This document shows positions 28,376 to 37,847 of a stretch of 64,000 nt of DNA, in pieces. Where the stretch lies: NCBI GenBank assembly GCA_003211275.1, contig QCTE01000001.1:30861-94860 (forward strand). The letters run 5' to 3'. The position numbers and the translations under genes were made by a program. This DNA comes from Synechococcus sp. AG-673-A03. Its GTDB lineage: Bacteria; Cyanobacteriota; Cyanobacteriia; PCC-6307; Cyanobiaceae. How positions within the stretch are numbered: the first letter of the stretch is position 1; every line of letters begins with the position of its first letter. Below the pieces are notes generated by a model. That model did no database searches, was not told the DNA's origin, and saw only the letters and a list, made by a program, of their open reading frames with translations.

Positions 28376-29146
28376 CTAGAGATCCTGATCAGGACTGTCT
28401 GTCCAACGGGTCCAGCTGGTCCTCCGGGTCCCCTGTTCCAGAAGCAGACGTCCGTCCAGGTCGATACCTCGCACTTGCCAGGACTCTCCCGTGCCTGGAT
28501 CAGCCACCGATGCAGCCCAGAGACGCTGCTCGGCCTGATGAACCACCATGCTGGGCTCAAGCGCCAACTCGCCGGCGCGGTCGAGTGCGCGCAGCACAGC
28601 TCCTTGCCAGACCCTCAGCCGACATCGCCCTGAACAAAGCAGTTCCCGCAGGGAGATCGCTCCAGGAGGAACCGGATTATTCACATTGAGCCCGACGCCG
28701 ATTCGTGCCAGACGGACCCGACTGCCGCGGAAGACGAGGGTGGGCAGCACACCGGCCAGCTTGCGGGACTCAATCATCAGATCATTGGGCCACTTGATGG
28801 ACACCTTCAGGCCGGTGGACTCGACCTGCTCCGCCAGGGCAAGGGCCACGGTGAGACCGAACAACCCCGTTGAGCATTGCTGCTGAGGCCAGGGGAGAGC
28901 CGCGCTCAACCAGACACCGCCCATCGGCGCCATCCAGCGGCGTCCGTACTGTCCATGACCACGGATCTGATGGTCAGCCAACACAGCGCGAGGAGAGAGT
29001 CCAGACCAGGGCTGCTGCACCAACCATTGAGACAACTCACTCTCGGTGCTGACACACACGCCCAAACGCCTGAGCCTCCAAGCGTCATGACCATGGCGGC
29101 GTAAATCGTGCAGCAGTCGCCCCCGGCCCGTGCGCACAAAGGTCAA
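28376..29146 (-). CDS. birA: Biotin-[acetyl-CoA-carboxylase] ligase
   Basis: BirA biotinylates the BCCP subunit of acetyl-CoA carboxylase. The catalytic domain shows GHGQYGRRWMAPMGGVWLSA (the GRGRxGR-type ATP/biotin loop), SIKWPNDLM and RKLAGVLPTL, and a C-terminal SH3-like domain ending GRLLLEQGT. No N-terminal HTH is present, so it is a monofunctional ligase rather than a repressor. TTG 29146 has GGAG eight bases upstream and overlaps the aminotransferase stop (TTGA); GTG 29161 is an alternative. Confidence 0.85.
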   Translation of the reverse strand: MTFVRTGRGRLLHDLRRHGHDAWRLRRLGVCVSTESELSQWLVQQPWSGLSPRAVLADHQIRGHGQYGRRWMAPMGGVWLSAALPWPQQQCSTGLFGLTVALALAEQVESTGLKVSIKWPNDLMIESRKLAGVLPTLVFRGSRVRLARIGVGLNVNNPVPPGAISLRELLCSGRCRLRVWQGAVLRALDRAGELALEPSMVVHQAEQRLWAASVADPGTGESWQVRGIDLDGRLLLEQGTRRTSWTRWTDSPDQDL

Positions 29147-30336
29147 TGGTGCTGCTCCCACCAGGGATATAGGCGAGCGACAGCGTTCTCCAGATCCTCG
29201 ACCGGACGGACAAGAGCCAGCCGCAGCCAGCCACGGCCGGCATCACCAAAACCGGAACCAGGGGTCAGCGCTACGCCGCAGTGCTCCAGCAGCTCAGCCG
29301 CAAGCTGTTCGTCGCTCCAGCCCTTGGCACTCGCCCATTCCGGAATTGGCATCCAGAGGTAGAGAGCCATGGATGGCATCGGCACGGTCCAACCGAGATC
29401 AGCCAAAACCTGTCGCATGCGATCGCGGCGCTGGCGATAAATGGGCAGGAGACGTGATGGCCAGTCGGCATGTTGATCCAGCGCCACCACTGCGCCCCGC
29501 TGGAGGGCCTGGCACTGGTTGAAATCAACGACACCTTTCAGCTGACGCAATGCGCTGATCAATGGAGCAGCTCCCACCGCAAACGCCAACCGGAATCCCC
29601 CGAGACACCAGCCCTTGGACAGAGAGAAGAATTCAATTCCGCGCTCCCGCCAATGGGGGCAGCGCAGCAGAGACGGGGCATCACCCTCCAGCGCCAGATC
29701 CACATAAGGGTTGTCGTGGGCCAGCACTAGATCGTGTTGAACCGAACGGTGCATGGCCTCGTCAAGCCAGGCCTGCTCTCCGGTGCAGGCGGTTGGGTTG
29801 TGAGGAAAACCAAGCACCATCAGACGCAACTGCTGCCATTGCTCTGCGGAGAGTGCATCGAAGTCTGGAGCCCAATCCCGCTCAGCTGTGAGAGGAAGGG
29901 TGTGAATGGCGGCATCCGCCAGTTCCAGGCCACCGCGGTGAGAAGGGTAGGAGGGGTCAAGAATCAGAGCTGAATCACCGGGATCAAGAACGGCAAGAGG
30001 CAGATGCGCCGTACCTTCCTGCGATCCCACCAACAGGAGCACTTCCGTCTCCGCATCCACTGGAACACCGAATCGCTGCTGAACCCATGCGGCAGCAGCA
30101 CGCCTGAACGATTGTGTTCCTGCATGTAGACAGTAGGAGGCGCTGGAGGGATGCTCAAGCACCTCGGCCATCGCTTTCACGGCAGCGACTGGTGGCGCCA
30201 GATCAGTAGAGCCGAGAGACAGGTCGATCAGAGCCTGATGCTGCTGTCTTTCGCTGTCGACATAGGCCGACTTGCGCCGGTCATTGCGATCAAAGACACC
30301 GCTACCGAGCCTTGCGAGTCGATCAGAGGTGATCAT
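29143..30336 (-). CDS. Fold-type I PLP-dependent aminotransferase
   Basis: A 397-aa class I/II aminotransferase. Visible features are LSLGSTDLAPP, the substrate-binding YCLHAGTQSFR, GFPHNPTA (Asn contacting PLP), LAHDNPYVDLA (PLP Asp-x2-Tyr) and the catalytic Lys in FFSLSKGWCLGGFRLAF. It resembles the LL-diaminopimelate/aspartate aminotransferase group; exact substrate uncertain. It precedes birA with a four-base overlap. Confidence 0.88.
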   Translation of the reverse strand: MITSDRLARLGSGVFDRNDRRKSAYVDSERQQHQALIDLSLGSTDLAPPVAAVKAMAEVLEHPSSASYCLHAGTQSFRRAAAAWVQQRFGVPVDAETEVLLLVGSQEGTAHLPLAVLDPGDSALILDPSYPSHRGGLELADAAIHTLPLTAERDWAPDFDALSAEQWQQLRLMVLGFPHNPTACTGEQAWLDEAMHRSVQHDLVLAHDNPYVDLALEGDAPSLLRCPHWRERGIEFFSLSKGWCLGGFRLAFAVGAAPLISALRQLKGVVDFNQCQALQRGAVVALDQHADWPSRLLPIYRQRRDRMRQVLADLGWTVPMPSMALYLWMPIPEWASAKGWSDEQLAAELLEHCGVALTPGSGFGDAGRGWLRLALVRPVEDLENAVARLYPWWEQHH

Positions 30337-30393
30337 CCGGAGAGGTCTTCAGTTGAGGGCGGGTGATCACGACGGATGATCACAACTCCGTGA

Positions 30394-31173
30394 TCAGATC
30401 TTGTCAATGGATCGGCGGAGCTCTTCAAGGTCGTTGTCGACCTCAGACACGTTCACCGGCTGAACAGCATCTGCCTTGCCCTGGTCAGCTGCAGGCAATG
30501 CAACGGCTTCGGGGCCACCGGCCAGTTGCTGGCGAAGCGCTGTGAGCTCATCATCAACATCATCTCCACCCTCAAGGGCTGCGAACTGGCTCTCCAGATC
30601 GGCTCCTGCCAGTTCAGCCGCGGCCTGACTGCTGGCTTCCATCGCCTGAACCTTGTCTTCCATCCGCTCAAAGGCGGCCATGGCGGAATTACTACCCATA
30701 TTCCCCACTGCACTCTGGAGCTGTTGCTGAGCCTTGGCCGCCTGGGCCCTGGCCTTGAGCATGTCCTTTTTGGTGCGTGCCTCGGCAATTTTGCCCTCAA
30801 GTGCCACAAGACTCTTCTTGAGGGTTTCCACCTGAGCGTCCTGACCTTGCACCTGCTTGGCCAGAGAGGCAGAGGTCTCCTGGAATGTTTTGCGCCGGGT
30901 GAGTGCCTCTCGGGCCAGATCCTCTTCGTTCTTCTTGAGAGCGAGCTCCGCCCGTTCGTACCAGGTACGAGCCTGGGATTCCGCTTGATCGGCCTGATTG
31001 CGAAGGCGCTTCTGACTGGCGATCGCCATGGCAACAGCCTGGCGCAGCTTCACCAGATCCTCCTGCATGTCCGCCACGGACTGGTCGAGAATCTTGACGG
31101 GATCCTCGGCCTTGCTCACGAGATCGTTGACATTGGCGCGCAGCAGTCGGCTGAGCCGGTCGAAGAAACCCAT
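30394..31173 (-). CDS. vipp1: Vipp1/PspA (IM30) membrane-remodelling protein
   Basis: A 259-aa, almost entirely coiled-coil protein. The start MGFFDRLSRLLRANVNDLVS is the amphipathic membrane-binding helix of PspA/Vipp1, followed by long helices (KILDQSVADMQEDLVKLRQA onward). A C-terminal tail extends ~40 residues past the PspA core (ending EELRRSIDKI), which is diagnostic for Vipp1. Vipp1 forms ESCRT-III-like rings needed for thylakoid biogenesis and membrane stress. ATG 31173 fits the family N-terminus exactly. Confidence 0.93.
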   Translation of the reverse strand: MGFFDRLSRLLRANVNDLVSKAEDPVKILDQSVADMQEDLVKLRQAVAMAIASQKRLRNQADQAESQARTWYERAELALKKNEEDLAREALTRRKTFQETSASLAKQVQGQDAQVETLKKSLVALEGKIAEARTKKDMLKARAQAAKAQQQLQSAVGNMGSNSAMAAFERMEDKVQAMEASSQAAAELAGADLESQFAALEGGDDVDDELTALRQQLAGGPEAVALPAADQGKADAVQPVNVSEVDNDLEELRRSIDKI

Positions 31174-31307
31174 GGATCGGGGCGAGCAGCAGCCTGAGGG
31201 TAGCGAGCAAATCAACTGTGCCTGCCTAAGGTCGTCTCAAATCGGCAATTGGCATGGGTCGGGCCCCGAAATCGCAGCGACGCCGCTTTGGGAATGGTGA
31301 GGTGCTC

Positions 31308-31799
31308 ATGCCACCTGAACCGTCACCCGTTCAGGCGATCAGCGGATGTCTGGAGGCTCTCCAAAGCAGCTGGAGGCAGGAGGGTTCACTGGCTGCGCTC
31401 TGGCAAGACTGGCCGAAATTGGCAGGCGATCCACTCTCCAGCCATTGCCAACCGCTAGCCCTGCGGAGCGGAATGCTGACTGTGGGAGCCAGCCATCCCC
31501 AGTGGCGCCAGGCCCTGCTGTACAGCAAACCGCAGTTGCTCGCAGCCATTCGTGCCGCAGGCCATCCCGTGCGCGATCTGCGGATTCAGCAACACCACCC
31601 TGCGGCGCGTCAGGTGGTCGGAGATCCACTCGAGGAGTGGAAACGCCATCCCAGTCGTATTGATGTGCATGGCATCGCGGCATGTCCCCGTTGTGGAACG
31701 CCCTCTCCCATGGGAGAAATGGCCCAGTGGGGCCATTGCAGCTTCTGCCGTCGTATCCAGCTGAGCGAGTTGTCGAAGCCGGGTGAACGCGATCAGTAG
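31308..31799 (+). CDS. DUF721 protein with C-terminal zinc ribbon
   Basis: A ~163-aa protein. The N-terminal DUF721 (DciA-like) region includes LAALWQDWPKLAGDPLSSHC and GMLTVGASHPQWRQALLYSK. The C-terminus carries CPRCGTPSPMGEM then HCSFCRR, a four-cysteine zinc ribbon. DciA proteins load the replicative helicase in many bacteria, but the zinc-ribbon form is a cyanobacterial variant of unknown role. ATG 31308 has GAGG five bases upstream; the in-frame ATG 31254 has none. Confidence 0.7.
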   Translation: MPPEPSPVQAISGCLEALQSSWRQEGSLAALWQDWPKLAGDPLSSHCQPLALRSGMLTVGASHPQWRQALLYSKPQLLAAIRAAGHPVRDLRIQQHHPAARQVVGDPLEEWKRHPSRIDVHGIAACPRCGTPSPMGEMAQWGHCSFCRRIQLSELSKPGERDQ

Positions 31800-33649
31800 C
31801 GTTCGGGCCGTGGTCGTGTCCAGGTGAGATCCACACCCTCCTTGCGCAAATCCGCAGCACGCTGCTCAAGGCGAGACCTGTCCAAACGCCACAACTCGTA
31901 GATGCCGGCACTCCCCAGTTTCTGCGGCTTGAGGCCCTGCCAGTGCTGCTTGGCTGCAGTGCCCTGGTTGATGACAACCAGCACCGAGGGCGACGCATCG
32001 ACCTCCGTGCGAGGCAAACCCTGGAAACCTTGTCGCTGCTCACGGCTGAGACGATCAGCGAGGTTGACGAACGCAGAATTTGATTGGCCTTCGTAGAGCA
32101 CCACCTGGTCTGTGTAGAAGTGGAGTGAAGGCTTGAGCACACCAACCATCGCCAGAGGTTCCCCTGGCCGTCGTTGCGCAACAACCTGTTGTGCGACCTG
32201 GCGCACCGGCAGCTGACGAACCCGATCCCCAAGCTGGATCATCGGCACGAGCGCAATGAGCTGAAACAGCACCATCGGTCCCTGCCAGGCCAGCAGTCGT
32301 CCGTACACAGCGCCCCAGAAACTCCTGGTTCCAAGCAGGACGGCAACCAGGAAACACACCGCAGCCCTGATCACCAAGCCACTGGCCATCAGCTCAGGCG
32401 GCAGTGTCGGCATCTCCGGATCCTGAATCAGAGGAATCCAGAGGGGCGATGCCAGCAGAGCAGCCGACAGGATCACTGTGCAGAGCGCAGTTGACCACCA
32501 GGCAATCAACAAACCCTTGCGCTGCCGAAGAGAGGGGGGAAGGGCGGTCAAGGCAATCAGCAAGGCGGCGGCCGGTGTGGCAGGAAGCCAGTAGCTGGGC
32601 AACTTCGTTGCCGCTGCAGTGAACAGCAGAAACACCGCCAGCAACCAGCAGCCGGCGAAATGGCCGAGGCTGTCGCGGACGGGAATGCGCCGCGAGGAAG
32701 CGCCTCCCGCGAAATCGGCAATCACCCGCCCCAGCCCGAAGACCAGCAGCGGGGTGAAGGGGAATGACGCCACCACCAGCACAGGTCCGAAAAACCACCA
32801 GGGCTGCAGATGGTCGTTCACCACGCTGGTGAGGCGCTGAAGATTGTGATATCCAAAAAAGCTGTCCCAGAAAGGCTGGCCCTCCACCAGCAGCTCGGCT
32901 GCATACCAAGGAAGACTGATCAGGCCTGTGATCACAAGTCCTTGCAAAGGCCTCAGAGACGTCCACAATCCTGAGAGATCCCGGCGAATCAAGGCGAACA
33001 GCACCAGGGTGATGCCTGTGAGCACAACCGCCACCGGGCCCTTGGTCAGCACGGCGAAGGCCAGAACAATCCAGGCCAGCCACCAACGACGACCCGATCC
33101 ACTCGCGTAGCAGCGCCATTGGCAGAGCAGGCTGAGAGCGAGCATCCCAGTGAGCAACGAATCACTGACAGCGGTTCTGCTCCAGATCAGCACCAGCGGA
33201 GACAGGGCAAAAGCCAGGGCTGCGGCGATGGCCGTCCGACGCGGAAACAAATCGCCTCGCACTGAATAGCGCAGCAGGGTGTCCCCGAGAGCGAGCATGG
33301 TCAGCACCGAAGCCAGGGCCGAAGGCAAACGGGCCGCCCAAGTGCCGAGCGGGTCCCAAACACTCCCTGCCGGCAAGGCATATCCCAGACCCATCAGCCA
33401 GTACACCAGGGGTGGCTTATCGAACCGGGGCAACCCGTTGACTCTGGGCGTTAGCCAGTCACCGGTCTCTGCCATGGCGCGGCCCGATGCCGCGAATAAA
33501 GGAGGCGTTTCATCAACGAGACCGGTGCTGCCGAGCTTCCAGCAGAAGATCGCCACTGCCAGCACAAGGATGAGCAGCATTCCATGCCGTCGCTGCCGAG
33601 CGGTTAGACAAACGACTGAAGAAGTCGAGGCTGATGAATCCGCTGTCAT
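31793..33649 (-). CDS. ArnT/PMT-like lipid-carrier-dependent glycosyltransferase
   Basis: A 618-aa membrane glycosyltransferase (GT83/GT39 type) with about 12 helices. An early VDETPPLFAASGRAMAETGD loop contains the Asp-Glu pair that coordinates metal and lipid-phosphate sugar, followed by FDKPPLVYWLMGLG, hallmark of ArnT-like enzymes. It transfers a sugar from a polyprenyl phosphate to an envelope acceptor. It is last in a leftward operon DMT transporter-GT4-ArnT in which both junctions overlap (ATGA), suggesting a shared role in glycan export or modification. Confidence 0.82.
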   Translation of the reverse strand: MTADSSASTSSVVCLTARQRRHGMLLILVLAVAIFCWKLGSTGLVDETPPLFAASGRAMAETGDWLTPRVNGLPRFDKPPLVYWLMGLGYALPAGSVWDPLGTWAARLPSALASVLTMLALGDTLLRYSVRGDLFPRRTAIAAALAFALSPLVLIWSRTAVSDSLLTGMLALSLLCQWRCYASGSGRRWWLAWIVLAFAVLTKGPVAVVLTGITLVLFALIRRDLSGLWTSLRPLQGLVITGLISLPWYAAELLVEGQPFWDSFFGYHNLQRLTSVVNDHLQPWWFFGPVLVVASFPFTPLLVFGLGRVIADFAGGASSRRIPVRDSLGHFAGCWLLAVFLLFTAAATKLPSYWLPATPAAALLIALTALPPSLRQRKGLLIAWWSTALCTVILSAALLASPLWIPLIQDPEMPTLPPELMASGLVIRAAVCFLVAVLLGTRSFWGAVYGRLLAWQGPMVLFQLIALVPMIQLGDRVRQLPVRQVAQQVVAQRRPGEPLAMVGVLKPSLHFYTDQVVLYEGQSNSAFVNLADRLSREQRQGFQGLPRTEVDASPSVLVVINQGTAAKQHWQGLKPQKLGSAGIYELWRLDRSRLEQRAADLRKEGVDLTWTRPRPERY

Positions 33650-34752
33650 CAGGAGATGGTGCCATCCCCTGGTGTCAGGCCTCTGCGGATCCAGGCTTCG
33701 ACCCGAGTTGCTAATCCGTCCTGACTCGCGCAGCGCTCAACCCAGCGACGGCAAGCAACACGGTCGATGGCCGACGCCTGAAGTGTTGCTTTGGCAAGAG
33801 CTTCCCGATCATCGGGAGCCACCAGCCAACCGGTTTCGCCGTTCTGAATGATCTCTCCAGGACCGCCGCGGTCGTAGGCGATCACCGGCACACCACAGGC
33901 CAAGGCCTCAACCACAACATTGCCGTAGGCCTCGTTCCACTTCGGTGTGTTGAGCAGCGCTCTGCACCCGCCAAGTTCGCGCTGCAGCTCCGCGGTGGGC
34001 TTGAAGCCACACCATTCAATTGTTCCTGCGGGGACAGCACTCTCCACGCGCATGGCATAGGCCTCGTCTTCTACCAGCCCCCAGACACGCAGCGTCTCAC
34101 CAAGCTGAGCTGCAACTGATGCCGCATCCTCAAGCCCCTTTTCAGGCGCCACTCGTCCAGCCCAGCCAAGGGGACCATCCGTTGTGAGCTGCAGCTGATA
34201 GCGGGAGAGATCAAAACCATTACCCACAACCTCAGGCGTCTCCACCAGGGCGAAGTCGTTGGCCTGCCGGCAGGTATGAAAGGCGAGGCGGCGCTGATCC
34301 CAGCGAGCCAGATCAGCCACAGCACAGTCCATCACCGCAGACACGGATCCCATACTCACCAGGTGAAAAATTTTCGGCCCGACGTGGGGAGTGAGCCAAA
34401 GCGGCAGCCAGTCGTATCCGAAATTGAGCAATGCATCAACATCGCTGGCCAGTTCAAGCGCCCGATCCCAGAGACGAGGCAGCACAGCATTAGTGGGAAT
34501 CTGCATCGAAGCGTTCCGGTCCGCATGCTGCCAACTCGGCTGATCAACACCCACAACGGTGTGGAGTGTCACCCGCTCATCCGTCACCGGTGAACAGGAG
34601 CCTTCCGGGGCAACGAGGTGAAGACGATGGCCACGCTGGGCAAGGCCTTTCACCAATGATCCGAGTGTGAGCTCAACACCACCACCCCGACCGCTGCCGA
34701 GCTGTCCGACGGGTGTGCTCACCAGCACAAGAGTCAGGGGACGATCGGTCAT
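33649..34752 (-). CDS. GT4-family glycosyltransferase
   Basis: A 367-aa GT-B enzyme. The N-terminal domain includes STPVGQLGSGRGGGVELTLG (donor/acceptor glycine loop) and the C-terminal domain GWAGRVAPEKGLEDA, PKWNEAYGNVVVEALACGVP and VIAYDRGGPGEII (the EX7E motif). It moves a sugar from a nucleotide donor onto a glycan or lipid. ATG 34752 overlaps the transporter's stop and its own stop overlaps the ArnT-like start, so the three genes are translationally chained. Confidence 0.88.
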   Translation of the reverse strand: MTDRPLTLVLVSTPVGQLGSGRGGGVELTLGSLVKGLAQRGHRLHLVAPEGSCSPVTDERVTLHTVVGVDQPSWQHADRNASMQIPTNAVLPRLWDRALELASDVDALLNFGYDWLPLWLTPHVGPKIFHLVSMGSVSAVMDCAVADLARWDQRRLAFHTCRQANDFALVETPEVVGNGFDLSRYQLQLTTDGPLGWAGRVAPEKGLEDAASVAAQLGETLRVWGLVEDEAYAMRVESAVPAGTIEWCGFKPTAELQRELGGCRALLNTPKWNEAYGNVVVEALACGVPVIAYDRGGPGEIIQNGETGWLVAPDDREALAKATLQASAIDRVACRRWVERCASQDGLATRVEAWIRRGLTPGDGTIS

Positions 34753-35711
34753 GCCTTCAGGTCTCCAGGACGGGTGATCGACGCCGAAACCCAGGGCTCC
34801 CAGAGTCGCTGTCGCCGACTCACCAACAGCACTGAGATCAGCACCAACAGCACTGCCAACCATTGCAGGGTGTCGAGGCGTTCTCCCAGCAACACTCCCC
34901 CGGAGGCAAGCGCAAACACTGGCGTAAGGAAGCCCAGCGTGCTGAAACCGGTGAGGTCCTCGCGGTTCGCGAACCAGAAAAACAGGGAATAAGCCAGAGC
35001 ACTGCCCAGAAGCGAGGCATAGGCCATCTGAGCCCAGTCGAGGGCCGACCAAGCTGGGATCAGAGCTGTGCTGGGGTCGAGACCATGCCAGACGAGCAGA
35101 GGCACTCCACCCAGCACCATGTGCCACCCGGTGACCGCCACGGGATCACTGTTTTTGCAAGCGAAGCGACACAGCACAGTGCCCAAAGCCATCGCCAGTG
35201 CCGCCAGCAGCATCCAGCCCGTGCCGTCCTGCCATCCGGCCTGCAGATCGGAAAGATCAGCCTGCAACCACCAGTGCTGGAGCAGCGGTGCAGGGACGCC
35301 AAGACAGACGATGCCGGACAGCCCGACCACAAGGCCGATCCAGCCAATCGGATTGATTGATTCCGCGAACAGCCAGCGTGCGAGCAGAGCCACGATCAGG
35401 GGCTGCGAATCGATCAAAACCGATCCGAGGCCTGCACCAGTGCCCTGAAGGCCCTTGGCCAGAAAAAACTGGAAGAGAATGGCATCCACGAGGGTGAACA
35501 CCAGAAACCAGCCACGGTCAGCAGGATCAACGGTCAGCCTTCTTCCCAAGAAAGGCACGGCGATCAGCAGCACGATGCCAGCAGGAAGCAGACGCAGACA
35601 GGCCACCAAAAGAGCCCCGCCCGACTCCACCAGAGGGGCCATGGCCGCCATTGCAGTACCCCACAGAGCGAAGGGCAACACCATCAGCAGCCAGCGCTGC
35701 AAGGTCGTCAT
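34749..35711 (-). CDS. DMT-superfamily (EamA) transporter
   Basis: A 320-aa protein with ten predicted helices in two EamA repeats (residues ~8-135 and ~165-300). Landmarks are LWGTAMAAMAPLVESGG and LGSVLIDSQPLIVALLARWL in repeat one and LLGSALAYSLFFWFANRE, then LTPVFALASGGVLLGE, in repeat two. DMT exporters carry metabolites or amino acids. It opens the operon with the GT4 and ArnT-like genes. A second, unrelated DMT transporter occurs in the island at 60436. Confidence 0.85.
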   Translation of the reverse strand: MTTLQRWLLMVLPFALWGTAMAAMAPLVESGGALLVACLRLLPAGIVLLIAVPFLGRRLTVDPADRGWFLVFTLVDAILFQFFLAKGLQGTGAGLGSVLIDSQPLIVALLARWLFAESINPIGWIGLVVGLSGIVCLGVPAPLLQHWWLQADLSDLQAGWQDGTGWMLLAALAMALGTVLCRFACKNSDPVAVTGWHMVLGGVPLLVWHGLDPSTALIPAWSALDWAQMAYASLLGSALAYSLFFWFANREDLTGFSTLGFLTPVFALASGGVLLGERLDTLQWLAVLLVLISVLLVSRRQRLWEPWVSASITRPGDLKA

Positions 35712-35764
35712 GGAATTAGGCGGACAGGGTCCTTTTTAAGATCCGGCGAGTTGAACAGAGGATC

Positions 35765-36577
35765 ATGGGGTGGTTGTGGCGCCGCAAGTCCAAACGGCGC
35801 ATGGCGCGCATCGTCATTGAGGGCGCAATCAGTGGCTCGACACGACGCAGGGTGCTGAAGGCTCTGCGCGAGGTGCAGGAGCGGGAGTTTCCAGCTCTCC
35901 TGCTGCGGATCGATAGTCCAGGAGGAACGGTCGGCGACAGTCAGGAAATTCATGCAGCTCTGCTGCGGCTGCGTGAAAAAGGCTGCAAGGTTGTGGCCAG
36001 CTTCGGCAACATTTCCGCCTCCGGAGGTGTGTATGTCGGCGTGGCAGCCGATTCGATCGTGGCCAATCCCGGCACGATCACCGGCTCGATCGGTGTGATT
36101 CTGCGGGGCAACAACCTTTCGGAACTGCTGGCGAAGGTCGGTATCCGCTTCGAAACCGTGAAGAGCGGTGCTTTCAAGGACATTCTTTCCCCTGACCGGG
36201 CCCTCAGTCCTGAGGAGCGAGAGCTGCTCCAGAGCCTGATCGACAGCAGTTACGACCAGTTCGTCTGCGCCGTTGCCGAGGGACGTGGGCTGGACAAGGA
36301 CAAGGTCCGGACCTTCGCTGATGGGCGGGTGTTCAGTGGAGCTCAGGCCAAAGATCTCGGACTTGTTGATGAACTGGGCGACGAAGAGCAGGCTCGATTG
36401 GTGGCAGCCCGTTTGGCTGAGCTTGATGAAGAGCGCTGCCGGCCGGTGACCCTTGGTAAGCCGCGCAAGCGTCTCCTGCAGGGCCTGCCTGGATCAAGCC
36501 TGCTGCTGCGACTCGATCAGTTGCTGACCACGGAACTTGAGCTCAGCGGCCAACCCCTCTGGATGTACAGGCCATGA
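35765..36577 (+). CDS. sppA: Signal peptide peptidase SppA, short form
   Basis: A 270-aa Ser/Lys protease of the S49 family that digests cleaved signal peptides. It shows LLLRIDSPGGTVGDS, the nucleophile region FGNISASGGVYVGVAAD (catalytic Ser), GTITGSIGVI, and the general-base region RFETVKSGAFKDIL (Lys). The N-terminus is basic with no obvious transmembrane helix, unlike E. coli SppA. AGAGGA precedes ATG 35765. It overlaps aroH by ATGA. Confidence 0.9.
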   Translation: MGWLWRRKSKRRMARIVIEGAISGSTRRRVLKALREVQEREFPALLLRIDSPGGTVGDSQEIHAALLRLREKGCKVVASFGNISASGGVYVGVAADSIVANPGTITGSIGVILRGNNLSELLAKVGIRFETVKSGAFKDILSPDRALSPEERELLQSLIDSSYDQFVCAVAEGRGLDKDKVRTFADGRVFSGAQAKDLGLVDELGDEEQARLVAARLAELDEERCRPVTLGKPRKRLLQGLPGSSLLLRLDQLLTTELELSGQPLWMYRP

Positions 36578-36954
36578 CAGTCCCCCGGCTGCTGCGAGGT
36601 CTGCGCGGTGCCACCACCTGCGCTGACAACAGCGCAAACGCCATTCGAGAGGCTGTTGCCGAGCTGGTGGATGCCCTGATGGATCAGAACGCTCTGGATC
36701 CCGACCTGCTGGTCTCTGTGACGTTCTCCGTGACCGCTGACCTGGACGCCAGCTTTCCCGCAGCGGCGGCGCGCCACCGATCAGGTTGGGAGGACGTGGC
36801 CCTTCTGGATGTGCAGCAGATGGTCGTCCAGGGGGATCTTGCACGTTGTATCCGGCTGCTCGCCCACGCCTGGATCCCAGCTGATCGGCCCCTGCACCAT
36901 CCTTACCTGAGGGGAGCCGCGCGACTGCGCCCGGACCGATCTGGTCACAACTGA
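36574..36954 (+). CDS. aroH: Chorismate mutase, AroH type
   Basis: A 126-aa AroH-type (Bacillus-like) chorismate mutase that converts chorismate to prephenate for Phe/Tyr. Active-site residues are in LRGLRGATTCADN (Arg), DLLVSVTFSVTADLDASFPA (Glu/Thr region), and RCIRLLAHAW (Arg). It has the expected trimer-forming length. It is coupled to sppA by a four-base overlap, a combination seen in marine picocyanobacteria rather than a functional link. Confidence 0.9.
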   Translation: MTVPRLLRGLRGATTCADNSANAIREAVAELVDALMDQNALDPDLLVSVTFSVTADLDASFPAAAARHRSGWEDVALLDVQQMVVQGDLARCIRLLAHAWIPADRPLHHPYLRGAARLRPDRSGHN

Positions 36955-37014
36955 CAGATCAGGGGCCGACCCCCGAAGCACCTGCATTCGGAAGATTCTC
37001 AGGACAATTCATTC

Positions 37015-37638
37015 ATGACTTACGGCATTCGCGCCGACTGCTCCCGAATCTCGATGAAACGACATTGTTTTCACACCCCAAGTCGCAGAGCAGCACTGGC
37101 AGCTCTGATCGGTTGCGCAGTGATCGGCGGAGCTGCAGTGCCCCTCTCCACACCGCCAGCCGTTGCTCAGAACACCCCCTCGCTGCTGGAATTCCGCTGG
37201 GATTCAGACTCTGGATATCGCAAGCTTTACTTCGTTCAAACCAGCCAACGTCGGCGCGAACGCTCGGAATACTTTTTCATGCTGCGCAAGAAGGATCGCA
37301 AAACCGCGATTCTCAAACTGAGCATCTCGGTACCCAGCTATTTCAACGCGCGCATTCGTCCTAAGAATCTCACGCTCTGCAAGATGGCGATGGGCGGAAT
37401 GCTCGCAAGAAGTAAGTGCAAGGAAGTGCTGCCTGCGGTGTTCGAAGTGAATGAGAAACAAACTGCCATCGAGGTTTTTCCCGACACTCCAATCCCGACT
37501 GGCGGCACCTATGCCGTCGTGATGAACGTCTTCAACCCGAGCCAGGCAGGAATGTTCCAGTTCAATGCCATGGCCCAAGCCCCCGGAGACGTTCCCGTAT
37601 CTGGCTACCTCGGCAGCTGGCTTGTGGATATCGACTGA
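37015..37638 (+). CDS. DUF2808 exported protein
   Basis: A 207-aa protein with a signal peptide (RRAALAALIGCAVIGGAAVP, cleavage near AVAQN) and a beta-rich mature domain typical of the cyanobacterial DUF2808 family (FPDTPIPTGGTYAVVMNVFN; GMFQFNAMAQAPGD). Function unknown; it is probably periplasmic. The start could be ATG 37015 (AGGA ten bases upstream) or ATG 37054. It precedes rpmH. Confidence 0.75.
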   Translation: MTYGIRADCSRISMKRHCFHTPSRRAALAALIGCAVIGGAAVPLSTPPAVAQNTPSLLEFRWDSDSGYRKLYFVQTSQRRRERSEYFFMLRKKDRKTAILKLSISVPSYFNARIRPKNLTLCKMAMGGMLARSKCKEVLPAVFEVNEKQTAIEVFPDTPIPTGGTYAVVMNVFNPSQAGMFQFNAMAQAPGDVPVSGYLGSWLVDID

Positions 37639-37691
37639 CCCTGGCTGATAAACTCGCTCCTTGACGAAAGACCGGGTGCCGGAAAAATCCC

Positions 37692-37829
37692 ATGACGAAA
37701 CGAACTCTCGGAGGCACAAGTCGCAAGCGCAGGCGCGTTTCCGGTTTCAGAGTGCGCATGCGCACGCACACTGGACGTCGTGTGATCCGCAGCCGCCGCA
37801 AGCGCGGACGTTCACGCCTGTCCGTTTGA
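37692..37829 (+). CDS. rpmH: 50S ribosomal protein L34
   Basis: A 45-aa, Arg/Lys-rich protein starting [20 protein letters not shown] and containing [14 protein letters not shown], the universal L34 core. It is the first gene of the conserved rpmH-rnpA-yidC cluster. ATG 37692. Confidence 0.97.
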   Translation: MTKRTLGGTSRKRRRVSGFRVRMRTHTGRRVIRSRRKRGRSRLSV

Positions 37830-37847
37830 TTCGTTCGGATTGCTGCG